From Bryobacteraceae bacterium (GTDB lineage: Bacteria > Acidobacteriota > Terriglobia > Bryobacterales > Bryobacteraceae), in contig JANXXV010000117.1 of the NCBI GenBank assembly GCA_025350445.1, positions 1 through 10,196 on the forward strand: DNA of 10,196 nucleotides, written 5' to 3'. The position numbers and the translations under genes were made by a program. The notes beneath the pieces were generated by a model. That model made no database searches, was not told the origin of the DNA, and saw nothing but the letters and a program-made list of their open reading frames with translations. Below, in pieces: positions 1-6,805 of the stretch. The first letter of the stretch is position 1. Every line of letters begins with the position of its first letter.

Positions 1-1
1 C

Positions 2-1501
2 ATCGTGAAGGAAGAAGAGCACCGGTACGCCACTACGTTTCTGGTTGCCGAGAAAGTGTTTCACGATGAAGCGAAGACGGCGGCCGGCGGAGTGTTGCCG
101 GGTGCGGCGGCGTTCAAGCTATACGATACCTACGGCCTGGCGTTGGATGAGCAGCAGGAAATGGCGCGCGAGTTTGGGCTGTCCATCGATTTGCAGGATT
201 TTGAAACGCACATGGAGCGGCAGCGCGTGCAGGCCCGCGCCAGTTGGAAGGGCGCTGAGAAGACGCACGTCGATCCGATTTACAAAGAACTGCACGAATC
301 GCACCCGACTGAGTTTCTGGGGTATGACACGCTGACGGCACAGGCCACGGTGTTGGCTTCGCCGAAAGACGGTGAGTTGGTCTTGGACCGTACGCCGTTC
401 TATGCCGAATCCGGCGGACAGGTTGGCGATCAGGGCTCGTTGTACAACGCCGGGACGGGCGAGATGGTGGCCGGCGTGACTTCAGCTTATGCGCCGGTGA
501 AGGGTTTGACCGTGCACCGCATCAAGGCGCTGGCGCCGATTCATCCGGGCGACAAGCTGCGGGCGGAAGTAGACCGGTCGGCGCGCAATCCCACGATGCG
601 GAATCACACCGCGACGCACCTGTTGCAGGCGGCGCTGCGCCGCGTTCTAGGACCGCATGTGAAGCAGGCCGGCAGCGTTGTGGAACCTTTGCGGCTGCGA
701 TTCGATTTCTCTCACTATGCTCCTTTGAATGCGGCGGAGCTGCAGGAAGTGGAGCGGCTGGTGAATGCGGAAATCCTGGTGAATGCGGAAGTGCGAACCG
801 AAGTGATGGATATCGACAAGGCGCTTACCACCGGGGCGATGGCTTTGTTCGGGGAAAAATACGGCGACCGCGTGCGCGTGGTGACGGTGGCGGATTTCAG
901 CCGCGAATTATGCGGCGGTACGCACGTGAAGCGCACCGGAGATATCGGGCTGTGCAAGATTGTTTCCGAAGGCGGGATTTCCGCGGGTGTGCGGCGGATT
1001 GAAGCGGTCACCGGGGAAACCGTTGTGCAGAAGCTGGAAGAGAAGAATTCGTCGCTGCTGGAGCAGATCGATCGTTTGAATGCGTCGCAGAAGGTTTTGG
1101 AAAAGCAGGTGGATCAACTGAAGAGCAAGGTGGCGCAGGCACAGGTGGGCGAACTGGAAAGTTCCGTCCGCTTGGTGAAGGGCGTGAAGGTTCTTGCGGC
1201 GCGGGTGGATGGCCTGGACCGGGCGCAGATGCGGGCACTGGCGGATTCGCTGCGCAATAAGTGGCAATCGTGCATCGTGGTGTTGGGGTCCTCGGAAGAT
1301 TCTACTGTCGCGTTGATTGCGGCGGTCACCAAGGATCTGACGGCCAAGGTGCACGCCGGCAAGTTGATCGGTGCGGTGGCATCGGCGGTGGGCGGAAAGG
1401 GCGGTGGACGGCCGGATATGGCGGAAGCCGGTGGCAACAATGCGGCCGCGCTTCCGGCGGCGCTGGAGAACGTTTATGCGGCGGTGGAGAACATGCTGTG
1501 A
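2..1501 (+). CDS. alaS: Alanine--tRNA ligase, C-terminal part (5' end outside window)
   Basis: AlaRS charges tRNA-Ala with alanine in the cytoplasm and hydrolyses mischarged Ser/Gly-tRNA. About 499 codons are visible, the frame being open to the left edge, so the class II catalytic core lies upstream; by comparison with the E. coli enzyme the window opens near residue 375. Numbering from the GTG codon at position 5, the visible part begins with the linker (KEEEHRYATTF, then FKLYDTYG) and continues into the second additional (editing) domain. That domain carries both zinc/substrate motifs, HTATH (H201, H205) and CGGTH (C303, H307), so editing looks intact. A predicted coiled coil follows at about residues 345-385. 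The C-Ala/DHHA1 domain ends the protein with the glycine-rich GGKGGGRPDMAEAGG block at 463-477. The TGA stop overlaps the GTG start of the next gene, suggesting one transcript and translational coupling. No odd residues were seen. Confidence 0.97.
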   Translation: MVKEEEHRYATTFLVAEKVFHDEAKTAAGGVLPGAAAFKLYDTYGLALDEQQEMAREFGLSIDLQDFETHMERQRVQARASWKGAEKTHVDPIYKELHESHPTEFLGYDTLTAQATVLASPKDGELVLDRTPFYAESGGQVGDQGSLYNAGTGEMVAGVTSAYAPVKGLTVHRIKALAPIHPGDKLRAEVDRSARNPTMRNHTATHLLQAALRRVLGPHVKQAGSVVEPLRLRFDFSHYAPLNAAELQEVERLVNAEILVNAEVRTEVMDIDKALTTGAMALFGEKYGDRVRVVTVADFSRELCGGTHVKRTGDIGLCKIVSEGGISAGVRRIEAVTGETVVQKLEEKNSSLLEQIDRLNASQKVLEKQVDQLKSKVAQAQVGELESSVRLVKGVKVLAARVDGLDRAQMRALADSLRNKWQSCIVVLGSSEDSTVALIAAVTKDLTAKVHAGKLIGAVASAVGGKGGGRPDMAEAGGNNAAALPAALENVYAAVENML

Positions 1502-2478
1502 AGCACTTCGATGCCATTGTGGTTGGCGCCGGTCCAACTGGCCTGGCCTGCGGCATCGAGCTGCAAAAGCGCGGCGTCAACACGCTGTTGATTGAGAAAG
1601 GCTGCGTTGTCAATTCGCTTTACCATTACCCGACGAACATGGTCTTCTTCACCACTCCGGAGCTGCTGGAGATTGGCGATATTCCGATGACTTCACTGAA
1701 TGAAAAGCCGGGACGCACGGAAGCTTTGAAATACTACCGGCGGGTTGCGGATCACTACAAGTTAAACATCAATCAGTATGAGACGGTGTTGGGGATTCAG
1801 GGGCGTAACGGCGGTTTCATCGTGCCCACGCAGGATGCTAAGGGTTGCCCGCACGAATACACGGCGAAGAAGATTGTTCTGGCCACTGGTTATTACGATG
1901 TGCCGAACCGCCTGAACGTTCCCGGGGAAGACAGCGCCAAGGTGATTCATTACTACAAAGAAGCGCACCCCTACTACAATCACGACGTGGCCGTGATTGG
2001 CGCTAAGAACTCGGCGGCTATCGCTGCCTTGGAGCTTTACTGGACCGGGGCCAGGGTGACGTTGATTCACCGTGGCGCGGGCATCTCCGATTCGGTGAAG
2101 TACTGGATCAAGCCGAACATTGAGAATCGCATTAAGAACGGCGAGATCAAAGGCTACTTTCAATCACACGTCACTGAGATTGGACCGGACTCCATCGTGC
2201 TCTCGACTCCGGATGGCGTGGTGACGGTGAAAAACGATTTCGTTTTCGCTATGACCGGTTACCGGCCCGACCTGAAGTTTCTGGGCGAACTGGGAATCAC
2301 GCTGCAGCCGGACACGCTGCGGCCGTGTACGAATCCGGAGACGCTTGAGAGCGAGCGCCCGGGCATTTTTTTGGCGGGCGTTATCGTGGCCGGCATGCAC
2401 ACCAATGAGATCTTCATTGAGAATGGCCGCTTCCATGGAAAGCTGATTGCGGACGCGATTGCGCGGACGGTTGGGTGA
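1498..2478 (+). CDS. ypdA: YpdA-family FAD/NAD(P)H disulfide reductase (putative bacillithiol disulfide reductase)
   Basis: This is a flavoprotein of the thioredoxin-reductase-like fold. In Firmicutes YpdA reduces bacillithiol disulfide with NADPH, keeping the thiol pool reduced. The GTG start at 1498 is chosen because it follows GGAGA (1486-1490) with 7 nt spacing, puts the FAD motif GAGPTG at residues 10-15 as in the family, and gives 326 residues, close to the usual ~324. The second dinucleotide motif, VIGAKNSA (G168 to A173), is the characteristic YpdA variant, and the FAD-binding end (IFLAGVIVAGMHTNEIFIENGRFHG) is present. No CxxC redox pair is seen, as expected for YpdA. The cysteine found at position 14 in Firmicutes YpdA (GGGPCG) is threonine here; C18 and C36 lie nearby. 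The 4-nt overlap with alaS implies co-translation. A bacillithiol substrate is inferred from family, as no bsh genes are in the window. A related pyridine-nucleotide disulfide oxidoreductase role is the alternative. Confidence 0.88.
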   Translation: MKHFDAIVVGAGPTGLACGIELQKRGVNTLLIEKGCVVNSLYHYPTNMVFFTTPELLEIGDIPMTSLNEKPGRTEALKYYRRVADHYKLNINQYETVLGIQGRNGGFIVPTQDAKGCPHEYTAKKIVLATGYYDVPNRLNVPGEDSAKVIHYYKEAHPYYNHDVAVIGAKNSAAIAALELYWTGARVTLIHRGAGISDSVKYWIKPNIENRIKNGEIKGYFQSHVTEIGPDSIVLSTPDGVVTVKNDFVFAMTGYRPDLKFLGELGITLQPDTLRPCTNPETLESERPGIFLAGVIVAGMHTNEIFIENGRFHGKLIADAIARTVG

Positions 2479-2531
2479 TATTCAACTTCAGCCTTAGACA
2501 CGCTGTCAGCAATCTACGTAATAAGCGGGCG

Positions 2532-2597
2532 CCGCTCAGCGGCAACTGGAAATGGAATTCGGTGCCTGCGGCAATGCCCGGACGGGCGGCTGAGCGG
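2532..2597. repeat. GC-rich inverted repeat with internal hairpins
   Basis: CCGCTCAGC (2532-2540) is matched exactly by its reverse complement GCTGAGCGG (2589-2597). Between the arms, GCCC (2576-2579) can pair with GGGC (2584-2587), and the left arm alone can fold as GCCGC-TCA-GCGGC (2531-2543). In RNA from either strand this could form a branched structure. No T-run follows on the plus strand, so it is not a canonical intrinsic terminator, although it could help end or stabilise the alaS-ypdA transcript. It might equally be one copy of a dispersed intergenic repeat. Confidence 0.4.
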
Positions 2598-2714
2598 GCC
2601 ATCGCTTTCAAACTCGAGAGCTGATCGAAATAGATCCTAATTATCGAAGCACTCTACGGGAATGAGAGATCGTATCATGAACGACGAATTCACGAGGTAC
2701 GACGCCGATGGGCG

Positions 2715-2746
2715 AAAAAAGTTCTTCCCGCCGAAACATTCGACGG
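2715..2746 (-). terminator. Possible terminator of the RidA-like gene
   Basis: Read on the minus strand, CCGTCGAA (2746-2739) pairs with TTCGGCGG (2735-2728) across a TGT loop, including one T-G wobble. It is followed by seven bases and then six T's (2720-2715). The position, about 35 bp past the stop codon of the RidA-like gene, fits a terminator. The gap between stem and T-run makes it suboptimal. Confidence 0.35.
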
Positions 2747-2779
2747 CGTGTCCGGCAAAAAGTAACCTTTCGTGAATCG

Positions 2780-3844
2780 CTAGGGCACTACGGCAATCAC
2801 ATCAATCGCGAATGCGGCATCAAGCCCCGGCAGTCCCTCAAATAGTAACAGCGTACTTGCCGGCGGCATCGCCGGATCGCAGAACTCGAAACGGATCTTC
2901 CTAATCCTATCCGCGGTGGCGCGGTTCAGCGGATATAGGTGCGTTACCGCTACGTTTTTGAAGTTGCCGCCTACGCTTTCCAGGGCCTTACCCAGACGTC
3001 CGAAAGCTAGCCGCACGTCCTCATCCTGAAAGCGAAACCCAACCTGCGTGCCGGTTAGCGCCACTTTGCCCGGCCCAACCATCGCTATCTGAGAATACTT
3101 GCCGGGGTCCGGTTCAAAGAACGAAATGGCGCTTGCAGGCGTGGTGCCCAAAGCGGCCACCGCTTCGCATTCCGCTAAGTCTTCCAGCGTGGACCGCTGC
3201 AATTGCACCACATCCAACGCGGCATTCGGAAACGCCGTCTGCGCTTGCGACCGAAGCCCCGCCACGTTATCCAGGTCGCTTAGGAAGCACGTGACGCGGC
3301 GCACCGAAGCGGCACTGAACCCGGCTCTTCCGGTCAACATCTTCAGCGGTCCGAGTACATCCTTCATCGTCGACGGTTGACCGGAAATAAAACCCAGTCC
3401 GTGTCCGTTTTGCACGCGCCGGTCCGTCGCGATGGATTCCAGTACAACCTGTGCGCCCGCCAGCGGCAGTCCGCCCACTTGCACCACGCTGAGCGCCGGA
3501 AGGTTCATCTTCTTTTCGGTAAGAACCTCACTCACGATGGTCTGTACCCGCCGCAAGTCGCCCGAACCCGCGACGAACGCCCGGATCTTTACGATCTGCG
3601 CACCTTTCGTCTGTTGCAGCAGGCTCTTCAGTGCATCGCGCGTCTGCTGTGAGAGCAGTCCCTTGCCCGAGAGGGGAGAGACGTGGAAGACCAACCGCGG
3701 CACCTCGGCTACCACCGCCGCGGGAGGATCTTTCGGCAATGCAAGCACTTGCGTCAGTTCTTCTTCCGTCTTCTTCTTTTTCGCAAAGCAGAGGACGGAC
3801 GATGTGAAGAGAGGAATGATTAGTAATAGGGCGACTCGCCGCAC
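2780..3844 (-). CDS. Exported protein with three tandem RidA/YjgF-like domains
   Basis: The protein has 354 residues. An N-terminal signal peptide is visible: basic MRR, a hydrophobic core (VALLLIIPLF) and a likely signal peptidase I site after CFA (residue 21), followed by KKKK. No good lipobox is seen. The mature part reads as three RidA-like repeats at about 50-139 (QQTRDALKSLL to GGLPLAGAQVVLESIA), 140-232 (LGFISGQPS to LAECEAVAAL) and 236-353 (ALTGTQVGF to FAIDVIAVV). RidA proteins are normally single-domain homotrimers that hydrolyse reactive enamines/imines from PLP enzymes, using an arginine in a PAR motif. Here that position is L118, L210 and S330, so deaminase activity is not expected. 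The GTG start (3844) has no Shine-Dalgarno sequence, but an extended -10 lies just upstream, suggesting a leaderless mRNA. It is divergent from pdxR. Function is unknown; assignment of repeats 1 and 2 rests on pattern reading and is less certain than repeat 3. Confidence 0.8.
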   Translation of the reverse strand: MRRVALLLIIPLFTSSVLCFAKKKKTEEELTQVLALPKDPPAAVVAEVPRLVFHVSPLSGKGLLSQQTRDALKSLLQQTKGAQIVKIRAFVAGSGDLRRVQTIVSEVLTEKKMNLPALSVVQVGGLPLAGAQVVLESIATDRRVQNGHGLGFISGQPSTMKDVLGPLKMLTGRAGFSAASVRRVTCFLSDLDNVAGLRSQAQTAFPNAALDVVQLQRSTLEDLAECEAVAALGTTPASAISFFEPDPGKYSQIAMVGPGKVALTGTQVGFRFQDEDVRLAFGRLGKALESVGGNFKNVAVTHLYPLNRATADRIRKIRFEFCDPAMPPASTLLLFEGLPGLDAAFAIDVIAVVP

Positions 3845-3850
3845 GAGGTG

Positions 3851-3859
3851 ATTGTATCA
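3851..3859 (-). promoter_or_regulatory. Extended -10 promoter element of the RidA-like gene
   Basis: On the minus strand the sequence TGATACAAT matches an extended -10 (TGn plus TATAAT with one mismatch). It ends six bases before the GTG start at 3844, so transcription would begin at or next to the start codon. No convincing -35 hexamer lies 17 bp further upstream, which is tolerable for an extended -10. Confidence 0.4.
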
Positions 3860-3891
3860 GGATTGCGGCGAAAGAAAATGGCTTGTCATGG

Positions 3892-3929
3892 CCAGTCCAA
3901 TATGCTATCTTTTGGAAGTATTGGCATGG
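3892..3929. promoter_or_regulatory. Dyad-symmetric candidate operator over the pdxR start
   Basis: The left arm CCA-GT-CCAATA (3892-3902) and right arm TATTGG-CA-TGG (3919-3929) are inverted copies, 9 of 11 positions matching, around a 16 bp centre. The site covers the pdxR ribosome binding site and ATG, and a promoter-like pair (TTGTCA at 3883-3888, TATCTT at 3906-3911, 17 bp spacer). A dimeric regulator bound here could block transcription or translation initiation of pdxR and might also affect the divergent gene. Binding by PdxR itself is inferred; published MocR operators are often direct repeats. Confidence 0.4.
3914..3918 (+). promoter_or_regulatory. Ribosome binding site deciding the pdxR start
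   Basis: GGAAG lies 7 nt before the ATG at 3926. The frame is open further upstream, with a GTG at 3848 and ATGs at 3878 and 3902. Only the 3926 start has good spacing and begins about a dozen residues before the conserved [11 protein letters not shown] helix of the winged-helix domain, as is normal for MocR proteins. Confidence 0.6.
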
Positions 3930-5329
3930 TAAGGATCAGCCAACTCGACGAAGGCTCTGAAATCCCGCTTTACCGGCAACTCTATGACCGGATTGCGGAA
4001 AGTATCCACACCGGCCAGCTTAGGAACGGGGAGCGGTTACCAGCCACTCGGGAATTGGCAGTCCAACTTGGACTGAACCGCACGACAGTTTCAGCGGCTT
4101 ACACGCTATTGGAAGAAGAAGGCCTCTTGAAGGGCCACGTCGGACGCGGCAGTTTCGTGAATTTTTCCATGCCCGCGGTGGATCTCATCAGTTTCGCCTC
4201 TTCGCGGCCTGCGGAGGATCACTTTCCGCTTGCAGAATTCCAGGAGACTTGCCGCGAAGTGATCTCGGGTCCGGAAGCTTCTTCCATTCTGCAGTTGGGC
4301 TCGCCTAGCGGCTACGGTCCGCTGCGCCAGTATCTGTTGGATGAAGCCCGGCTTTCCGGCGAGGCTGGTCCGGACGACGATGTTTTGATCACCAACGGTT
4401 GCCAGCAGGCGCTCGACCTCTTGCAGCGCGCCTTTGTTTCCGCCGGTGACGGTGTGGCGGTGGAAGATCCGGTTTATCACGGTCTGAAAAACGTTTTTAT
4501 CCGCGGCGGGGCTCGGCTGTTTGGCGTTCCAATGGGCGAAAACGGCGTCGACCTGGAACAACTGGGCCGGGTGCTGGTGCGGGAACGGCCGAAGATCTTG
4601 CTGGTGACTTCAAATTTTCAAAACCCAACCGGCGCCACTTTACCGCTGGAGGCCCGCGAATCTGTGTTGCGCATGGCTCGGGAGTTCGGTGTCCTGCTGG
4701 TGGAAAATAATATCTACGGCGATCTCCGTTACGAAGGTTTGCCGCTGCCTTCGATTAAGCAATTGGATGGCTCCGCCGGAACGGTGCTGCTGCGCAGTTT
4801 TTCGAAAATCGCGTTCCCGGGATTGCGCGTTGGCTGGGTGATTGCGCCGCGTGCTTTGATTGCGCGCCTGGCGGAGGCCAAGCAATGGTGCGACCTGCAC
4901 ACCGATCAGCTTTCACAAGCGATCCTGCTGCGCTTCGCAGTTTCCGGCCGTCTTGCAGCCCACGCCGGCAATGTTCGCACCGCCGGCGCCGCTCGACTGC
5001 GCGCTGTGCTGACCGCTTGCGAAAAATATTTGCCAGCCGGGACGCAGTTCACCCGGCCGTCCGGCGGGATGAGCTTGTGGGTGAAGCTGCCCGAACCGCT
5101 GGATGCATCCGAACTCCTCTCCCGCGCTGAACAGGAGAAAGTGACTTACCTGCCGGGCCGGTATTTCTCCGTGGCTACGTTTGACCCCGGGACGTTGCGC
5201 TTGAGTTTCGGCGGACTTTCGCCGGATCGGATCGAGATGGGTCTGGCGGCGCTTGGCAAGGTATTCACGAACGAGTTGGTGCGGGTGCGTCAGGCGAATC
5301 GCTTCGAAGCCGCCCCGGCCATGGTCTAG
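3926..5329 (+). CDS. pdxR: MocR-family PLP-dependent transcriptional regulator PdxR
   Basis: This 467-residue fusion has the length and layout of MocR regulators: a GntR winged helix (about residues 13-75, [11 protein letters not shown] to GRGSFVN), a linker, then a fold-type I aminotransferase-like domain (about 110-455) used as a PLP sensor. Visible PLP-pocket residues are N233 of NPTG, Y264, the Schiff-base lysine K294 in [13 protein letters not shown], and R425 in LRLSF for a carboxylate. The aspartate that normally contacts the pyridine nitrogen appears replaced by asparagine (N261 in ENNIYGDL). Location directly before pdxS, 25 bp apart and on the same strand, supports the PdxR assignment: such regulators control pdxST in response to PLP. 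In many genomes pdxR is divergent from pdxST; here it seems to lead the operon. A different MocR role, such as amino acid catabolism control, is less likely in this context. Confidence 0.87.
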   Translation: MVRISQLDEGSEIPLYRQLYDRIAESIHTGQLRNGERLPATRELAVQLGLNRTTVSAAYTLLEEEGLLKGHVGRGSFVNFSMPAVDLISFASSRPAEDHFPLAEFQETCREVISGPEASSILQLGSPSGYGPLRQYLLDEARLSGEAGPDDDVLITNGCQQALDLLQRAFVSAGDGVAVEDPVYHGLKNVFIRGGARLFGVPMGENGVDLEQLGRVLVRERPKILLVTSNFQNPTGATLPLEARESVLRMAREFGVLLVENNIYGDLRYEGLPLPSIKQLDGSAGTVLLRSFSKIAFPGLRVGWVIAPRALIARLAEAKQWCDLHTDQLSQAILLRFAVSGRLAAHAGNVRTAGAARLRAVLTACEKYLPAGTQFTRPSGGMSLWVKLPEPLDASELLSRAEQEKVTYLPGRYFSVATFDPGTLRLSFGGLSPDRIEMGLAALGKVFTNELVRVRQANRFEAAPAMV

Positions 5330-5354
5330 ACAGATTAAACAAGGAGAGCAGGAA

Positions 5355-6239
5355 ATGTTTTTGCATGAACAGTTTCGATTGAAGGTCGGCCTGGCCGAGA
5401 TGCTGAAGGGCGGAGTGATCATGGACGTGGTGAACGCCGAACAGGCGCTGATCGCCGAGAAAGCCGGCGCTACCGCCGTGATGGCGCTGGAGCGCGTTCC
5501 CTCCGATATCCGCAAGGAAGGCGGCGTGGCGCGTATGTCGCCAATCCGCATCATCCGCGAGATCATGCACACGGTCAGCATTCCGGTGATGGCGAAGGCG
5601 CGCATCGGACATTTCACCGAGGCCCGCATTCTGGAAGCGCTGGAAGTGGACTTCATCGACGAGAGCGAAGTGTTGACGCCGGCCGACGAAGAGAACCATA
5701 TCGATAAGCGCGATTTCAAAGTTCCGTTTGTATGCGGCGCGCGGAATCTGGGCGAGGCGCTGCGGCGTATCGCTGAAGGCGCGGCGATGATTCGCACCAA
5801 GGGCGAGGCTGGATCGGGCAACGTGGTGGAAGCCGTGCGCCACATCAGGACCATTGTCAGGGAGATGAAGCAGCTTACAGTGATGTCGGCGAATGAACTG
5901 TTTGCCGAAGCGAAGCGCTTGCAGGCGCCGCTGGAACTGGTGGAGTGGGTTGCGGAACATGGCAAACTGCCGGTGCCGAATTTCTCTGCCGGTGGCATCG
6001 CCACCCCCGCCGATGCCGCGCTGGTCATGCAACTGGGCGCCGAAGCTGTGTTCGTTGGCTCCGGAATCTACAAGTCATCGGACCCGGAGGCTCGCGCGCG
6101 CGCGATTGTGAAGGCCGCAACGTATTACAACGACCCGGTGAAGTTGCTGGAAGCGAGCGAAGACTTAGGCGCCGCTATGCCCGGCTTGGATATTTCCAAA
6201 ATGCATGAGTCGGAGCTGATGTCCACCAGAGGCTGGTAG
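5355..6239 (+). CDS. pdxS: PLP synthase subunit PdxS
   Basis: PdxS is the (beta/alpha)8 synthase that forms pyridoxal 5'-phosphate from ribose 5-phosphate, glyceraldehyde 3-phosphate and ammonia in the deoxyxylulose 5-phosphate-independent pathway; twelve copies form the core of a complex with PdxT. At 294 residues it equals the B. subtilis protein in length. Catalytic D24 ([10 protein letters not shown]), K81 ([10 protein letters not shown], which binds ribose 5-phosphate) and K149 ([11 protein letters not shown]) fall at the canonical positions. The phosphate-binding [12 protein letters not shown] and FVGSGIYKS segments are present. The ATG at 5355 follows AAGGAGA (5341-5347) with good spacing; an upstream extension of the frame overlaps pdxR and is not used. 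pdxT follows after 2 bp. No defects are seen. Confidence 0.98.
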   Translation: MFLHEQFRLKVGLAEMLKGGVIMDVVNAEQALIAEKAGATAVMALERVPSDIRKEGGVARMSPIRIIREIMHTVSIPVMAKARIGHFTEARILEALEVDFIDESEVLTPADEENHIDKRDFKVPFVCGARNLGEALRRIAEGAAMIRTKGEAGSGNVVEAVRHIRTIVREMKQLTVMSANELFAEAKRLQAPLELVEWVAEHGKLPVPNFSAGGIATPADAALVMQLGAEAVFVGSGIYKSSDPEARARAIVKAATYYNDPVKLLEASEDLGAAMPGLDISKMHESELMSTRGW

Positions 6240-6241
6240 GG

Positions 6242-6805
6242 ATGGCTCAGCGCGTTGGCGTCCTGGCTTTGCAGGGCGATTTCGAAGCGCACCAGAGGGC
6301 TTTGCAGCGCGCGGGCGCGGAAGCAGTGCAGGTGCGCACGCCCGATGAATTGCGCCAGGTGCAGGGGCTGGTGATTCCAGGGGGCGAGAGCACTGCCATG
6401 CTCCGCCTGCTGCATGCCGCGAACCTGATGCAGCCGCTGAAGCAGTTTGGCGAAACGAAGCCAATTTACGGCTCCTGTGCCGGAGCGATTCTACTTGCTA
6501 CCGATGTGATCAATCCGGAACAGGAATCGCTGAAGCTGATGGATATTGGTGTCCAGCGTAATGCCTATGGCCGGCAACTGGATAGCCGCGTGGTGCGGAT
6601 CCCCATGGATAGCGGTGAAATGGAGGCGGTGTTCATCCGCGCTCCCATCATTCTTCGCGTGGGCAGGGACGTGAAGGTTCTGGCGCGGTACAACGGCGCT
6701 CCGGTTCTGGTGGAGCAGGGAAGACATCTGGTTTCGACGTTTCATCCCGAACTGACAAACGATACGCGTGTTCACCAGATGTTTCTCGATAAAATCGTTT
6801 CATGA
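6242..6805 (+). CDS. pdxT: PLP synthase glutaminase subunit PdxT
   Basis: PdxT is a class I glutamine amidotransferase that hydrolyses glutamine and channels ammonia to PdxS. The 187 residues match the family (about 190). The chain shows VGVLALQGDFEAH at the N-terminus, PGGEST (46-51) forming the oxyanion region, the nucleophile C79 in YGSCAGA, and the catalytic H168 and E170 in STFHPE. The ATG is 2 bp past the pdxS stop with AGAGG (6228-6232) upstream, and the TGA overlaps the next start as ATGA. The subunits are expected to be co-translated and stoichiometric. Confidence 0.97.
   Translation: MAQRVGVLALQGDFEAHQRALQRAGAEAVQVRTPDELRQVQGLVIPGGESTAMLRLLHAANLMQPLKQFGETKPIYGSCAGAILLATDVINPEQESLKLMDIGVQRNAYGRQLDSRVVRIPMDSGEMEAVFIRAPIILRVGRDVKVLARYNGAPVLVEQGRHLVSTFHPELTNDTRVHQMFLDKIVS

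Larger units (their letters stand above)
2479..2779. other. Gap between convergent ypdA and the RidA-like gene
   Basis: This 301 bp stretch separates two convergently transcribed genes. It contains a GC-rich inverted repeat (2532-2597) and a hairpin with a T-run reading on the minus strand (2715-2746). A short open frame beginning ATG at 2662 or 2677 and ending TGA at 2773-2775 encodes at most 37 residues (ending PAKSNLS) with only a weak purine-rich upstream stretch and no recognisable similarity. Another frame, open from 2634 to a TAA just after 2760, ends in the plausible-looking VLPAETFDGVSGKK but has no ATG start. I do not call either a gene; a decayed gene remnant is possible. Confidence 0.5.

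Noticed and set aside
2662..2775. Possible small protein of 32-37 residues (ATG 2662 or 2677)
   Set aside because: Weak ribosome binding site, no recognisable similarity, and it lies over the candidate terminator hairpin of the opposite gene. Chance open frames of this size are common.
3848..3925. Earlier start for pdxR at GTG 3848 or the ATGs at 3878 and 3902
   Set aside because: The extra residues do not resemble a MocR N-terminus, and only ATG 3926 has a well-spaced ribosome binding site.
4913..6028. 371-codon open frame on the minus strand across the end of pdxR and pdxS
   Set aside because: It lies antisense to two confidently identified genes and its serine/arginine/alanine-rich translation resembles nothing known. 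High G+C codon use on the sense strand opens such shadow frames.
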